The notes below the pieces were generated by a model, which was given only the letters and a program-made list of their open reading frames with translations, did not search any database and had not been told where the DNA came from. Shown piece by piece: positions 42,011-50,255 of a stretch of 64,000 nucleotides of DNA. The stretch is from positions 1 through 64,000 of the forward strand of contig CAMAUI010000001.1 of the NCBI GenBank assembly GCA_945861385.1, read 5' to 3'. Position 1 is the stretch's first letter. The number at the start of each line of letters is the position of its first letter. This stretch comes from Prosthecobacter debontii (lineage in GTDB: Bacteria; Verrucomicrobiota; Verrucomicrobiia; Chthoniobacterales; Chthoniobacteraceae). The position numbers and the translations under genes are program-made.

Positions 42011-42478
42011 ATGAACCAGGAACTGAAAATCACCCGCGAACGCATGATCGAACTGCTGAACGAGGATCTCGCCCGCGAGTTTCAGGCGGTCATCGCCTAC
42101 ACCGTCTATAGCCAGACGCTCAAGGGCGCGGCCTTCTCGGACATCGCGCGTGAACTGACCATCCACGCCACGGAGGAGCTGAGCCACGCCATGCAGATCA
42201 CGAAGCAGATTGATTACTTCAACGGCACGCCCGTGACGAAGCCCGCGGAAGTGAAGATGTCCGGCAACGCGGAGGACATGCTGCGCTTCGACCTCGAGAA
42301 CGAAAGGGTGACGATCCTCAATTACCGTGAGCGCATCCGGCAGGCGGAGGCGATGGGCGAGTTTGGCCTGAGCGAAGTGCTGCGCAAAATCATCGCCCAG
42401 GAGCAGGAGCATCTCACCGATCTGGCGGGCGCCTTGGGAATCGAGAACCCGACCATCGAGGGATCGCGCGCGCAGTGA
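42011..42478 (+). CDS. Ferritin-like (bacterioferritin/DUF892-type) protein
   Basis: 155 residues from ATG 42011 with AAGGGC just upstream. Four-helix ferritin-like features are clear: EDLAREFQAVIAYTVYSQ in helix A, ATEELSHAMQITKQIDYF in helix B with an ExxH pair, FDLENERVTILNYRERI in helix C, and IAQEQEHLTDLAGALG in helix D with the second ExxH. These residues bind a di-iron centre. The protein may store iron or protect against peroxide, consistent with nearby stress genes. It is not a clear Dps or canonical ferritin. Confidence 0.88.
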   Translation: MNQELKITRERMIELLNEDLAREFQAVIAYTVYSQTLKGAAFSDIARELTIHATEELSHAMQITKQIDYFNGTPVTKPAEVKMSGNAEDMLRFDLENERVTILNYRERIRQAEAMGEFGLSEVLRKIIAQEQEHLTDLAGALGIENPTIEGSRAQ

Positions 42479-42624
42479 TTCGCCATGGCGCGAGCTGAGG
42501 GCCCGCCATGTTTGTTTGCGTTTCCGCCGGTGGTCATCGTGCGCGGTGGATGTGCTGGCCGTGGAAAATTGAGCGCACAACATTCCGATACAGCCAGCCC
42601 CGGTGGCAGCCCCGATCCAATGGC

Positions 42625-42777
42625 ATGACTACAATCCTGCTCATCCTCCTCATCCTGCTCCTCATCGGCGCGCTGCCCACTTGGGGACACAGCCGCAACT
42701 GGGGCTACCGGCCAAGCGGCGGCCTCGGTCTCGTCCTCATCATCGTGCTCGTCCTTTTGCTCGCCGGGAAAATCTGA
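42625..42777 (+). CDS. DUF3309-type small membrane protein (2)
   Basis: 50 residues from ATG 42625. A hydrophobic helix (TTILLILLILLLIGALP) is followed by TWGHSRNWGYRPSGGLGLVL and a second helix ending LLAGKI. It is the paralogue of the 52-residue protein at 33682; the central 20 residues are almost identical. Function unknown. Confidence 0.88.
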   Translation: MTTILLILLILLLIGALPTWGHSRNWGYRPSGGLGLVLIIVLVLLLAGKI

Positions 42778-42848
42778 CGGCAACCGCGCGGCGACTTCCA
42801 ACCCCGAGGCCCCCCGCGATGTGCCGCCGCATCACAACCACCCACCAC

Positions 42849-43376
42849 ATGTCCAGCACCGCTGTATTTTGCGTTACCAAATCCCGCTCCCAAGGTGATC
42901 GCATCATTGATCGTTTGCACACCTCGGGCTTCGCCTATTCGGAAATCTCCGTGCTCATGCCGGAGACGGATTCCGACTGTGACATGGGCCCCATCAAAGC
43001 CACAAAAGCGCCGGAAGGCACTGTCGCAGGGGTCGCTACTGGCGGAGCCGCCGGCGGCGTCCTCGGCCTGCTCGCCGGCCTCGGCGCACTCGCCATTCCC
43101 GGCATCGGCCCGTTGATCGCCGCAGGGCCACTCCTGGCCGCGCTCAGCGGAGCCGCCATTGGCGCTGCGACCGGCGGGGTCGTCGGAGGCTTGATCGGCC
43201 TCGGCATCCCGGAGATCAAAGCGAAAATCTACGGGGAGAAACTCAGAACCGGCAATTACATTGTCTCGGTACACACGCACAACTGCGACGAGGTGGACCG
43301 CGCAATAGCGATCTACCAGGATCATGAGGCAGAGGACATCTCGACAACACGCGCGGCGACAACCCCGCTGCCGTAG
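42849..43376 (+). CDS. Glycine-zipper stress protein (general stress protein 17M/DUF1269-like)
   Basis: 175 residues from ATG 42849. The front TAVFCVTKSRSQGDRIIDRLHTSGFAYSEISVLMPE is an alpha/beta unit like the general stress 17M domain. The middle is a large glycine-rich hydrophobic segment with repeated G-x-x-x-G spacing (GVATGGAAGGVLGLLAGLGALAIPGIGPL, then AALSGAAIGAATGGVVGGLIGLG) that can insert in a membrane. The tail EKLRTGNYIVSVHTHNCDEVDRAIAIYQDHEAEDIS closes the domain. Its 3' end overlaps a PEP-CTERM gene remnant in another frame. Confidence 0.82.
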   Translation: MSSTAVFCVTKSRSQGDRIIDRLHTSGFAYSEISVLMPETDSDCDMGPIKATKAPEGTVAGVATGGAAGGVLGLLAGLGALAIPGIGPLIAAGPLLAALSGAAIGAATGGVVGGLIGLGIPEIKAKIYGEKLRTGNYIVSVHTHNCDEVDRAIAIYQDHEAEDISTTRAATTPLP

Positions 43377-43651
43377 CCCCGTCCATCATCATTGCGCGAG
43401 GCGGTGTCGCGGGTGGCGGAATGTTCCCGCAGGGTTGGGATACCGACTTCACGGTCGGCGGGAGCACCTTCCAACTCCACAACACCCACCTTGGCAACCC
43501 TTGCGTCTATCTCAAAGTCATCACCGGGGTACCGGAACCGGGCAGTGGCATGCTGGCCGTGTTTGGAATGCTGGGGCTTCTCGGCTCGGCCCGCTTCCGC
43601 GGTCGCCAGCGCAACTCTGAGGAAGATGGCGCGGCTGGACGCGCTCCATGA
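43335..43651 (+). pseudogene. 5'-truncated PEP-CTERM gene
   Basis: From just after an in-frame stop (43332-43334) the frame reads protein-like sequence (HLDNTRGDNPAAVAPSIII, then VGGSTFQLHNTHLGNPC) and ends with a PEP-CTERM anchor, VPEPGSGMLAVFGMLGLLG followed by RFRGRQR. There is no start codon before the internal ATG at 43421 and no signal peptide, so the front of the gene is missing. The first 42 bp overlap the stress-protein gene in another frame, marking a deletion or recombination junction. Probably a decayed surface protein gene. Confidence 0.65.
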
Positions 43652-43720
43652 TACGCCGGACGCCCCCGAATAACCCGACGGTCGGACTGCGCGGCATGGA
43701 TCGGGACAGCCAAAGGCCCT

Positions 43721-45337
43721 CTACGTGGACTTGCCGGCCCGTTCATACGGCCCCTGCCTCCCGCCGATCATTTCCAAAATCTTGCGCGCGGCGTTGTGGC
43801 CGGGGATGCCGCTGACCGCGCCGCCGCGCTGTGCGCTGGAGCCGCAGAGGAAGACGTTGGCAAATTCCGTCTCCACGCCCCATGTGCCGGCCTGCGTGCG
43901 ATTTTCCGCGAAGGGAAATGTCAGCGCGTTCTGGAAGATGTTACCGTGGAAAAGGCCAAGCGCGTCCTCGATGTCCACGGGACTTTTTCCTTCGATGCAC
44001 GGGCTGCCGTCGCGGGCCACGGCGAGGCAATCCTCCAGCGGCTCGGCCAGCCAGGTGTTCACGCTCTCGATGAATTTCTTTTGCGCGGTGGCCCGCATCG
44101 TTTCGTTGTCGCGCGCGAACAGCGCCCACGGCGTATCCAGCCCGAAAAGCGTCATCGTGTGGAAGCCCTGCGCGCGAAGCTCCGGCGCGAGGATGCTGTC
44201 GTCGGTCAGCGTGTGGCAGTAAATCTCGCACGGCAGCGGGTCCGGCAGCCGCCCTTCCGCCGCCTCGCGCTGGCTGCGCTGCATCTGTTCGTAGCCTTCG
44301 TGACTGTGGAAGGTGCCGCAGAAAGCGTCCGCCGCCGTGTGGCGCGATGCCTTCAGCCGCGGCAGCCGGCGCAGCAGCATGTTGATTTTGAAAACGGAAC
44401 CCTCGTCCGTGGCATCGGGCTGATGCGGCTGCCCGAGAATCTTCGCGAGCACGTTGCGTCCGAAGTTCACGAGAAGGAAACGCGCTTCGACTGTCTGCGC
44501 CTTGCCGTCCACGGAAAACTCCACGCTGCGCTTCTTGCCGGTCACATCCAGCGAGCGAATCTCCACACTCGTGAGCATCTCCGCGCCGCTCCCGCGTGCC
44601 GCGCGCTCCAGTTCCCCGGCGACGCGCCCCATGCCGCCGACTGGCACCTTCCACTCGCCGGTTTTGTTGCCGATGAGGTGGTAGAGGAAACAGCGGTTCT
44701 GCAGCAGCGAGGCGTCGTGCGGATGCGTGCAGACGCCGATCTTCGCATCCGTGAACACGAGGCCGCGCACCACATCGTCGCGCAGGTAACGCTCGATGGC
44801 GCACCCGAGCGGCTCCTCCGCCAGGCTGCGCCACGCCTCGCGGTGGCGGTCGTCCACGTCGAAGCGGCTGCGGAAATCCTCCTTCGCGACGAGCGGCTCC
44901 AGCATCGTGTCCCAGACCTTTTCCGCAAAGATGCGCGCGAGCCCGTAGAAACTTTGCATCTGCCCGCACTCCCGGTCGCTCCCCGTCAGCTCGCGCATCG
45001 AGCAGCGGCTCTGTTCTTCGGAAACATTGCTCAGCAGCAGCCCGTCGTGCGCGCCGTCTTTCACGTAGGGCGTGAAAGACCCCGTCGTGCGCGAACGCAG
45101 TTCGATCTTCAAGCCGAGGTCGCGAATGATTTTTTCCGGGAAGAGGCTGACGAGGTACGAGTAGCGCGAAAGGCGCGCATCAAAATCGGGAAACACCTTC
45201 TGCGACGTGGTGGCCCCGCCGATGTAATCGTTCTTCTCCAGCAGCAGCACGCTCAGCCCGGCGCGAGCGAGATAGGCCGCTGCGACCAGCCCGTTGTGCC
45301 CGGCCCCGAGGATGACCACGTCGTAGTTGGATTTCAT
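43721..45337 (-). CDS. FAD-dependent oxidoreductase, phytoene-desaturase/CrtI-like
   Basis: 538 residues from ATG 45337; a TTG two codons upstream is less likely. The front YDVVILGAGHNGLVAAAYLARAGLSVLLLEKNDYIGG is the dinucleotide-binding fold of the CrtI/amine-oxidase group, including GxGxxG and the acidic Glu at strand two. The C-terminus FLCGSSAQRGGAVSGIPGHNAARKIL is the second FAD contact, typical of phytoene desaturase/retinol saturase relatives. No carotenoid gene neighbours are present, so the substrate is unknown. It points away from the 45625 cassette. Confidence 0.9.
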   Translation of the reverse strand: MKSNYDVVILGAGHNGLVAAAYLARAGLSVLLLEKNDYIGGATTSQKVFPDFDARLSRYSYLVSLFPEKIIRDLGLKIELRSRTTGSFTPYVKDGAHDGLLLSNVSEEQSRCSMRELTGSDRECGQMQSFYGLARIFAEKVWDTMLEPLVAKEDFRSRFDVDDRHREAWRSLAEEPLGCAIERYLRDDVVRGLVFTDAKIGVCTHPHDASLLQNRCFLYHLIGNKTGEWKVPVGGMGRVAGELERAARGSGAEMLTSVEIRSLDVTGKKRSVEFSVDGKAQTVEARFLLVNFGRNVLAKILGQPHQPDATDEGSVFKINMLLRRLPRLKASRHTAADAFCGTFHSHEGYEQMQRSQREAAEGRLPDPLPCEIYCHTLTDDSILAPELRAQGFHTMTLFGLDTPWALFARDNETMRATAQKKFIESVNTWLAEPLEDCLAVARDGSPCIEGKSPVDIEDALGLFHGNIFQNALTFPFAENRTQAGTWGVETEFANVFLCGSSAQRGGAVSGIPGHNAARKILEMIGGRQGPYERAGKST

Positions 45338-45588
45338 CGTCAAGGCCGGGATCCTATTCGCGCCGCCCCGTAATTCGAGCGTGAACGTCGCTGGCCAGCG
45401 GGAAGACCGTGCAGCGCGTGGCGGGGGACGGTTGCTTCTCAGCGGCCGCTATCGCTCGGAACGGAGGAGGCGTGGGGCGCTGGTGCTGGCGTAAGAGCGC
45501 ATCGCCGAAGCCGGCGGCCAGATCCTCGCCGCCGCGTTCAATTTTCTCGCCGCAAACGCGATGAAACCCGGTCCGACTTTCCCGCGCC

Positions 45589-45617
45589 TTGCCGACCACG
45601 CCCAAAGCCGCTACCTT
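45589..45617 (+). promoter_or_regulatory. Candidate promoter for the AbiEii-type cassette, near-leaderless
   Basis: TTGCCG (45589-45594), a 17-bp spacer and TACCTT (45612-45617) form a fair sigma-70-like promoter. The ATG at 45625 is only 7 bp beyond the -10 box and no ribosome site precedes it. Transcription would start at the start codon. mazE at 28884 has the same arrangement. Confidence 0.45.
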
Positions 45618-45624
45618 TCCCCGC

Positions 45625-45849
45625 ATGAACGCCGCCACCGAAACCACGCCAGCGCCGACGCTCCTTTCCAAGGAAGTCTCGGAAGCCGCACGTGCGCTCA
45701 TCCGGCAATTCCCCGAGTGTTTTTGGTTTTGGAACCGCGACGCCGCCATTGAGTCCGCCGAGGACGCGCGCCTCGTCGTGCAAAACCTGCGCGAATACGG
45801 CGGGCACCGCGCGTGGCGCGAGGCGCAGCGGCTGCACTCATGCCTGTAA
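45625..45849 (+). CDS. 74-residue partner of an AbiEii-type nucleotidyltransferase (possible antitoxin 2)
   Basis: ATG 45625 to 45849. The tail CFWFWNRDAAIESAEDARLVVQNLREYGGHRAWREAQRLHSCL looks like a conserved small protein often found directly before AbiEii/AbiGii-type genes. It overlaps that gene by 10 bp. Unlike classical AbiEi it has no winged-helix part. It equals in size the small protein at 38078 that precedes the other nucleotidyltransferase. An antitoxin or adaptor role is inferred. Confidence 0.7.
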   Translation: MNAATETTPAPTLLSKEVSEAARALIRQFPECFWFWNRDAAIESAEDARLVVQNLREYGGHRAWREAQRLHSCL

Positions 45850-46664
45850 CGCCTTTCCAGCGCGAAGTCCTCCGCACTATCGTCGCGAACCGGAATGAAC
45901 TCAGTCATTTCGCCGGCGGGCTGGTTCTGCATGCCGATGCCGGTTCCGCTCGATACAGCCACGACTTCGACATTTTCCACGAAGCCGCTGAGGATGTCGC
46001 CCGCTCCAGCGAAGCCGACGTCGCCACGCTGCGTGCCGCCGGATACGAGGTTTCGCTCATTCGCGGTGACTGGTCGGAACCGGCAACATTTCGGAAAGCC
46101 CGCGTCGTCCGTGGCGATCAGCACGTCGAGATAGACTGGGCAGCCGATTCCGCGTTCCGTTTCTTCCCCGTGGAAAATGACCCGCTGCTCGGCTGCCGGC
46201 TGCACCTTTTCGACATCGCGACGAACAAAGCCCTCACCCTCTCCGCCCGCACCGAGACGCGCGACTACGTGGATATCGTGGAGCTTCACCGATTCTTCCC
46301 GCTCCCCGCCATCGTGTGGGCCGCGTGCGGAAAAGACCCCGGCTTCAGTCCGCTCCACCTGCTGAAAATGATGCGCCGCTTCGCCAGGATCGACCCGGCG
46401 AAGCTTTCCAAAATGGAGGCCCGCAAGCTCGACCCGCAAGCCCTCAAGCGCGCGTGGATCGAAATGTCCGACGAAGCCGAAGCGAAGATCACCCACCTCG
46501 CCGACACGCAGCCCGACACCCCCATCGGCGTCGCCTTCGTCGATGCCGCCGGCCACCCCGGCTGGCCCGGCGACACGCCCGGACTCACGATCCACCACCC
46601 GAGCGTCCGCGGCTGCCTCCCCCGCGTGGACGGCCTGGAGCCGGAAATCCCGCGCGGGATTTAA
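45840..46664 (+). CDS. AbiEii/AbiGii-type nucleotidyltransferase toxin-like protein
   Basis: 274 residues from ATG 45840. The core is FAGGLVLHADAGSARYSHDFDIFHE, with Gly-Gly, then the Asp-Phe-Asp metal pair, as in AbiEii nucleotidyltransferases. Downstream parts match the family: HVEIDWAADSAFRFFPVENDPLLG, LHLFDIATNKALTLSARTETRDYVDIVELH. AbiEii-type enzymes cause abortive infection or toxin-antitoxin killing by transferring nucleotides to tRNA or other targets. It overlaps the 74-residue partner by 10 bp and lies 22 bp from the Wadjet operon end, convergent with it. Confidence 0.85.
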   Translation: MPVTPFQREVLRTIVANRNELSHFAGGLVLHADAGSARYSHDFDIFHEAAEDVARSSEADVATLRAAGYEVSLIRGDWSEPATFRKARVVRGDQHVEIDWAADSAFRFFPVENDPLLGCRLHLFDIATNKALTLSARTETRDYVDIVELHRFFPLPAIVWAACGKDPGFSPLHLLKMMRRFARIDPAKLSKMEARKLDPQALKRAWIEMSDEAEAKITHLADTQPDTPIGVAFVDAAGHPGWPGDTPGLTIHHPSVRGCLPRVDGLEPEIPRGI

Positions 46665-46685
46665 GCTGCGGGCAGGGACGGAACA

Positions 46686-47546
46686 TCATTTTGGGGCCAT
46701 TTCCAAAAGCAGCGCCTCCTGTTCCAAGCCGGCGTTGTGTTTCTCGATGAGATCGAGCACCGGGCGAATCCCGGGCAGGGAAGACTTTCGCAGATTTCTC
46801 AGCAGGTTTTGGCTGTTTCTCATTTCGAGCAGGCGGCGTCTTGAAAATCGCGCGAAGCGGGCGGGCAGGTCGTCGGGACGGTGGAGCTTCACGCGTTCGC
46901 CGAGCTTTGCGCGGAGGCGCGTGAATTCGTTGAGGCCGGCAGGGTCGTAGTCGGGCAGGTGAAGCAGGGTGAAATCGGGTGTGGATGTGTGCGCGAGCCA
47001 GTTGAGGAGTCGGTTCGAGATGCGCCCGTGGCCGTAGATCGCGAGGCCCAGCGGAAGATCGAGGCGCTCGATGCACGCAAACACGACGGGGCTTTCGACC
47101 AGCGCGCACGAGCCGCGCAGCAAGTAGGGGCACTCCTTTTCGAGCGAGAAAGCGAAGACGCCGTGTTCCTGCGTTGCTGCCGCAACGTCCACTGGTTCTC
47201 CGGCGTGGAGCAACGCTCCTGCTTTCCACGCCCGCACGCAGACGATTTCCGCCGCGTCGTTCGCAAGCGCCTTTGAATCCCGGAAGCGCGCAACGCCAAC
47301 GATACGGCTCGGGGCATCGTCGAAGGCCCGGGCGTCCGGGTAACGCCGCGCGAAAAAGTCGCGCAGCGATTCCGCCTCGTGAACGACGAGACGGCGGCCC
47401 GCGCCGGAGCGTTCTTCGACGACCACGCCAGAGTCGAGTGCGGGGCGCAGCGTTTTGAGAAACGATGCGCTGCAGGCGGAGCGCGGCAGGGAACCTTGCC
47501 CGAGCAGTTCCAAGAGCTGCGCGCGAATGTTGTCCCCGGTGCTCAC
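46686..47546 (-). CDS. jetD: JetD-like Toprim subunit of a Wadjet system, short form
   Basis: 286 residues, shorter than the roughly 370-400 residues usual for JetD. The front (about 1-75) looks like a winged helix (IRAQLLELLGQGSLPRSACS). The C-terminal part has a Toprim-type acidic pair, TLLHLPDYDPAGLNEF near residues 192-207, and a Glu-containing segment earlier (AIYGHGRISNRLLNWLA). JetD is the nuclease that cuts circular DNA trapped by the JetABC condensin. It overlaps jetC by 4 bp. Assignment depends on operon context more than on sequence; it may be an alternative Toprim subunit (MksG-like). Confidence 0.78.
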   Translation of the reverse strand: MSTGDNIRAQLLELLGQGSLPRSACSASFLKTLRPALDSGVVVEERSGAGRRLVVHEAESLRDFFARRYPDARAFDDAPSRIVGVARFRDSKALANDAAEIVCVRAWKAGALLHAGEPVDVAAATQEHGVFAFSLEKECPYLLRGSCALVESPVVFACIERLDLPLGLAIYGHGRISNRLLNWLAHTSTPDFTLLHLPDYDPAGLNEFTRLRAKLGERVKLHRPDDLPARFARFSRRRLLEMRNSQNLLRNLRKSSLPGIRPVLDLIEKHNAGLEQEALLLEMAPK

Positions 47547-50254
47547 GGTTTTGGCGGGGGCTTGATGCCGACGCGATGGCGGGTGCGCAATACGATGCGC
47601 CCTTTCTGCGGCTTCAGATAGTAGAGCGCGCTGACTTCGCTGACCGATTCCGGCGCGGCGGTGATGGCGATGAAGCCGAGCTGCCGCGAGGTCGAAATGA
47701 TCACGCGGCGGTTGGCCGGATCGAGCGAGTGGATTTCGTCGAGGAAAAACGGCACTTCGCAGAGCGGCGATTTCGAACTGTCCTCGCGCAGGAGGCTGCG
47801 CAGCACGAGCAGGTTGAAAAGCACCTTGATGGTGATGGTTGTGCCGTGCGATTCGACCTGGTCGAGGTTGTGGTAGTGATGCGGCTTGCCGTCGTCCGCG
47901 GTGACGGTGAAGCGGAGCGTGAACAAGTCCGCGTAGCGCAGCAACGGGTTGGCATCGAATTTTTTCCGAAAGCCTTCAATCGCCGTCTCAAGGCCGGAAC
48001 TGTCGTCGAACAGGCCAGGCTGCTCGACCTCCGCGAGCCTGCGCAGAGAGCTGGCTATGTCCGCCTTCTCGATGACATCCATGCGCAGTGCGGTGAGGTT
48101 CGAAACCTGCACGGCTGCGAGCCTGCGGTTGAGTTGGGTGGCTGCGCTTTCGATGTCGCGGAGCGAGCGAAGCACCTGGTCGAAGGTGGCCCGCAGTTCG
48201 TGAAGCAGCAGCTCCCAATCGTGACCGAGCGCGTTCTCTCTGTCTGCCAGTGCTTCCAATTCTTCGCGCAAGAGGCGCGCGGTTTCGTTTTCGTCCGCGC
48301 CGGAGTAGTCGCTGCCGAGTTCCTTCTCGACGGCTTGCAGCGCAGTGCCGGCTTTGCCGTCGAGTTTTCCGAGATGAGTCTGCTGCCGCAGGAATAGCGC
48401 GACCGAGGCATCCAGGTCATCGGGAATTGCTTCCTCCAGCGGCACTGGCTTGGACCACTCGGGAGCCAGGCATTGATTGAATCTGCCAATCACTTCGTTA
48501 AACTGGTTTTCCTCGTTCCGTTTCAAGTCGTCCCCTTTCTCTTTGTCCTTTCGCGCAGTTTCCAAGTCACCTTCGAGTTTGCCGATCTGCGTGCTTGCTG
48601 TTTCCAAGTCGTGCCCGGCTTTCTTCAATTCGTTGCGGAGTTGCGGCAGCCCGACCCTGGCTTTTTGCAGTTCTTCCCATCCGAAAATCTTGCGACTCAA
48701 CTCAGCCTGCTCGCGTTCCTTTGTTTGAAGTTCGCGCGCGAGGTTTTCCCGCTCGTCGATCGCCTTGAGCACCGCCTCGCACTGGCGAAGCGTTTCCTCG
48801 TCGTCCGCCAGACGCTCGCGAATGGCCTCCGGGTTTTCGAGCGCGGCGAGCGTGTGCTGGCTGACGGGCAGCGGAATATCGGCGCTGCTATCGCGATAGG
48901 TGTCGTCCTTGATGCGCCGGTGCAGCGCGCGCAGCATCGCGATGAAATCATCCGGTTCTTTCAATCGGATGCCGTCGTCGCCGACGGGAGTCTCGAGCAG
49001 GTCGAAGTTGAAAAGTCGGGCGAGGGGCGAGAGTTCCGCGTCCGTCATGCTGCGGCGCAGCACGGTGACGAGTGCGCGGTCGAAATGCGCGACGGTCTGC
49101 CGCTTTCTCGTCACCATGTCGCGATAGACTTTGCATTGCGTCTCGACCTTCTCGCGCGTCTGGGTCTGTGCGGCGGAGAGTTGAATCTTGAGGCTGTGAA
49201 TCGCGTTCGTGAGGTTCGTGAGCGCGGCGCGGGACAGTTCCTCCTCGAAACCTGCAAACTGTTTCTCCTGGGCTGCGATGCTTTCCAATCGCGCCGTCAC
49301 CTTTCCCTTTATTTCGGCGAGCGATTCCTTGTTCTTTCTTCGGTCGGCGATTTCCTCGGTGAGCGATTGCATCCGTTCCTGCGCAGCCGATGCCTTCGCC
49401 TTCAGCTTCTCGATCCTGGCATCGTGCTCCTGCTCGAATGCCTGCCGCTTCGGCCGCAGGTCGCTCCATCGGTGGACGAGTTCGCTGCGCACCCGGTCCC
49501 GCTCGGCGCAGGTATCGACAAACAACTCGACCTTGCTTTGGTGCTCCTTGAAGCGGGTCAACTTTCGCTTTCGCTCGCGAATCCTGTCGTAGTCCTCCCC
49601 GAATAACTCGCGGACATCGAGCGCATACTTGTCCGCTGAAAGCCCGGCAAGCATGAGCAGCCGGTCGCGCATCTTGTCCTGCGTGATCTTGCTGAGTGAG
49701 AGCAGGTCTTTCAGCGTCTCGCGGAATTGCGGGTAGCGGTCGTTGTCGCGCAAAGCGACGAGACCCACTCCGCGCGACTCGCCTTTCGTCGCGAGCAACA
49801 GCAGCTCGCGATGCTCGTGCGCGGTTTTCACCAGCGTGAACTCACGCGATGCGAGACAGGCGGCCACGGCCTTCGGCTCACGGACTGCGCCCTTTGCATC
49901 GAAAAAATCGTCCGCGGCGAATGGCCCTTCGTAGTAGAACCGCTCGGGTTCACCGCCAGCCGCTTTGCTTTGCCCGCGCCAGCCAAAGACAAACTGTCCG
50001 CGCGCGCCGAGGCATTGGAAAAGCACGTAGCTATATTGGTTTGGGAAGTAATAGTCGCGCGTCTGGTCCGATGAGTAAGCGCCGAAATCCATGTGCCGCC
50101 GATCGTCGAGGTAGAGAAATTGCAGCGTGTTGATGAGTGTGGTCTTGCCCGTGTTGTTCTGGCCGACGATTTGCAGCGAACCGCTCGTTTCCACCTCCGC
50201 GAAATCGTAGCGCCCGGAGTTGATGAGGATGAGTTTTTGCGGGCCGTGCGGCAT
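47543..50254 (-). CDS. jetC: JetC/MukB-like SMC ATPase of a Wadjet system
   Basis: 903 residues from ATG 50254, one base after the jetB stop; a longer frame would overlap jetB. The front has Walker A IVGQNNTGKTTLINTLQFLY at 31-39 and an SMC-type context (MPHGPQKLILINSGRYDFAEVE). Long coiled coils fill about 200-700 (KAKASAAQERMQSLTEEIADRRKNKE and similar). The C-terminal head has Walker B PFFLDEIHSLDPANRR near residue 840 and a degenerate signature (SHGTTITIKVLF). The motor extrudes plasmid or phage DNA loops for cutting by JetD. Confidence 0.93.
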   Translation of the reverse strand: MPHGPQKLILINSGRYDFAEVETSGSLQIVGQNNTGKTTLINTLQFLYLDDRRHMDFGAYSSDQTRDYYFPNQYSYVLFQCLGARGQFVFGWRGQSKAAGGEPERFYYEGPFAADDFFDAKGAVREPKAVAACLASREFTLVKTAHEHRELLLLATKGESRGVGLVALRDNDRYPQFRETLKDLLSLSKITQDKMRDRLLMLAGLSADKYALDVRELFGEDYDRIRERKRKLTRFKEHQSKVELFVDTCAERDRVRSELVHRWSDLRPKRQAFEQEHDARIEKLKAKASAAQERMQSLTEEIADRRKNKESLAEIKGKVTARLESIAAQEKQFAGFEEELSRAALTNLTNAIHSLKIQLSAAQTQTREKVETQCKVYRDMVTRKRQTVAHFDRALVTVLRRSMTDAELSPLARLFNFDLLETPVGDDGIRLKEPDDFIAMLRALHRRIKDDTYRDSSADIPLPVSQHTLAALENPEAIRERLADDEETLRQCEAVLKAIDERENLARELQTKEREQAELSRKIFGWEELQKARVGLPQLRNELKKAGHDLETASTQIGKLEGDLETARKDKEKGDDLKRNEENQFNEVIGRFNQCLAPEWSKPVPLEEAIPDDLDASVALFLRQQTHLGKLDGKAGTALQAVEKELGSDYSGADENETARLLREELEALADRENALGHDWELLLHELRATFDQVLRSLRDIESAATQLNRRLAAVQVSNLTALRMDVIEKADIASSLRRLAEVEQPGLFDDSSGLETAIEGFRKKFDANPLLRYADLFTLRFTVTADDGKPHHYHNLDQVESHGTTITIKVLFNLLVLRSLLREDSSKSPLCEVPFFLDEIHSLDPANRRVIISTSRQLGFIAITAAPESVSEVSALYYLKPQKGRIVLRTRHRVGIKPPPKP

Positions 50255-50255
50255 G

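Noticed and set aside
45354-46598. Minus-strand frame of about 410 codons across the AbiEii-type cassette
   Set aside because: It lies opposite two well-supported plus-strand genes and its translation shows no family features.
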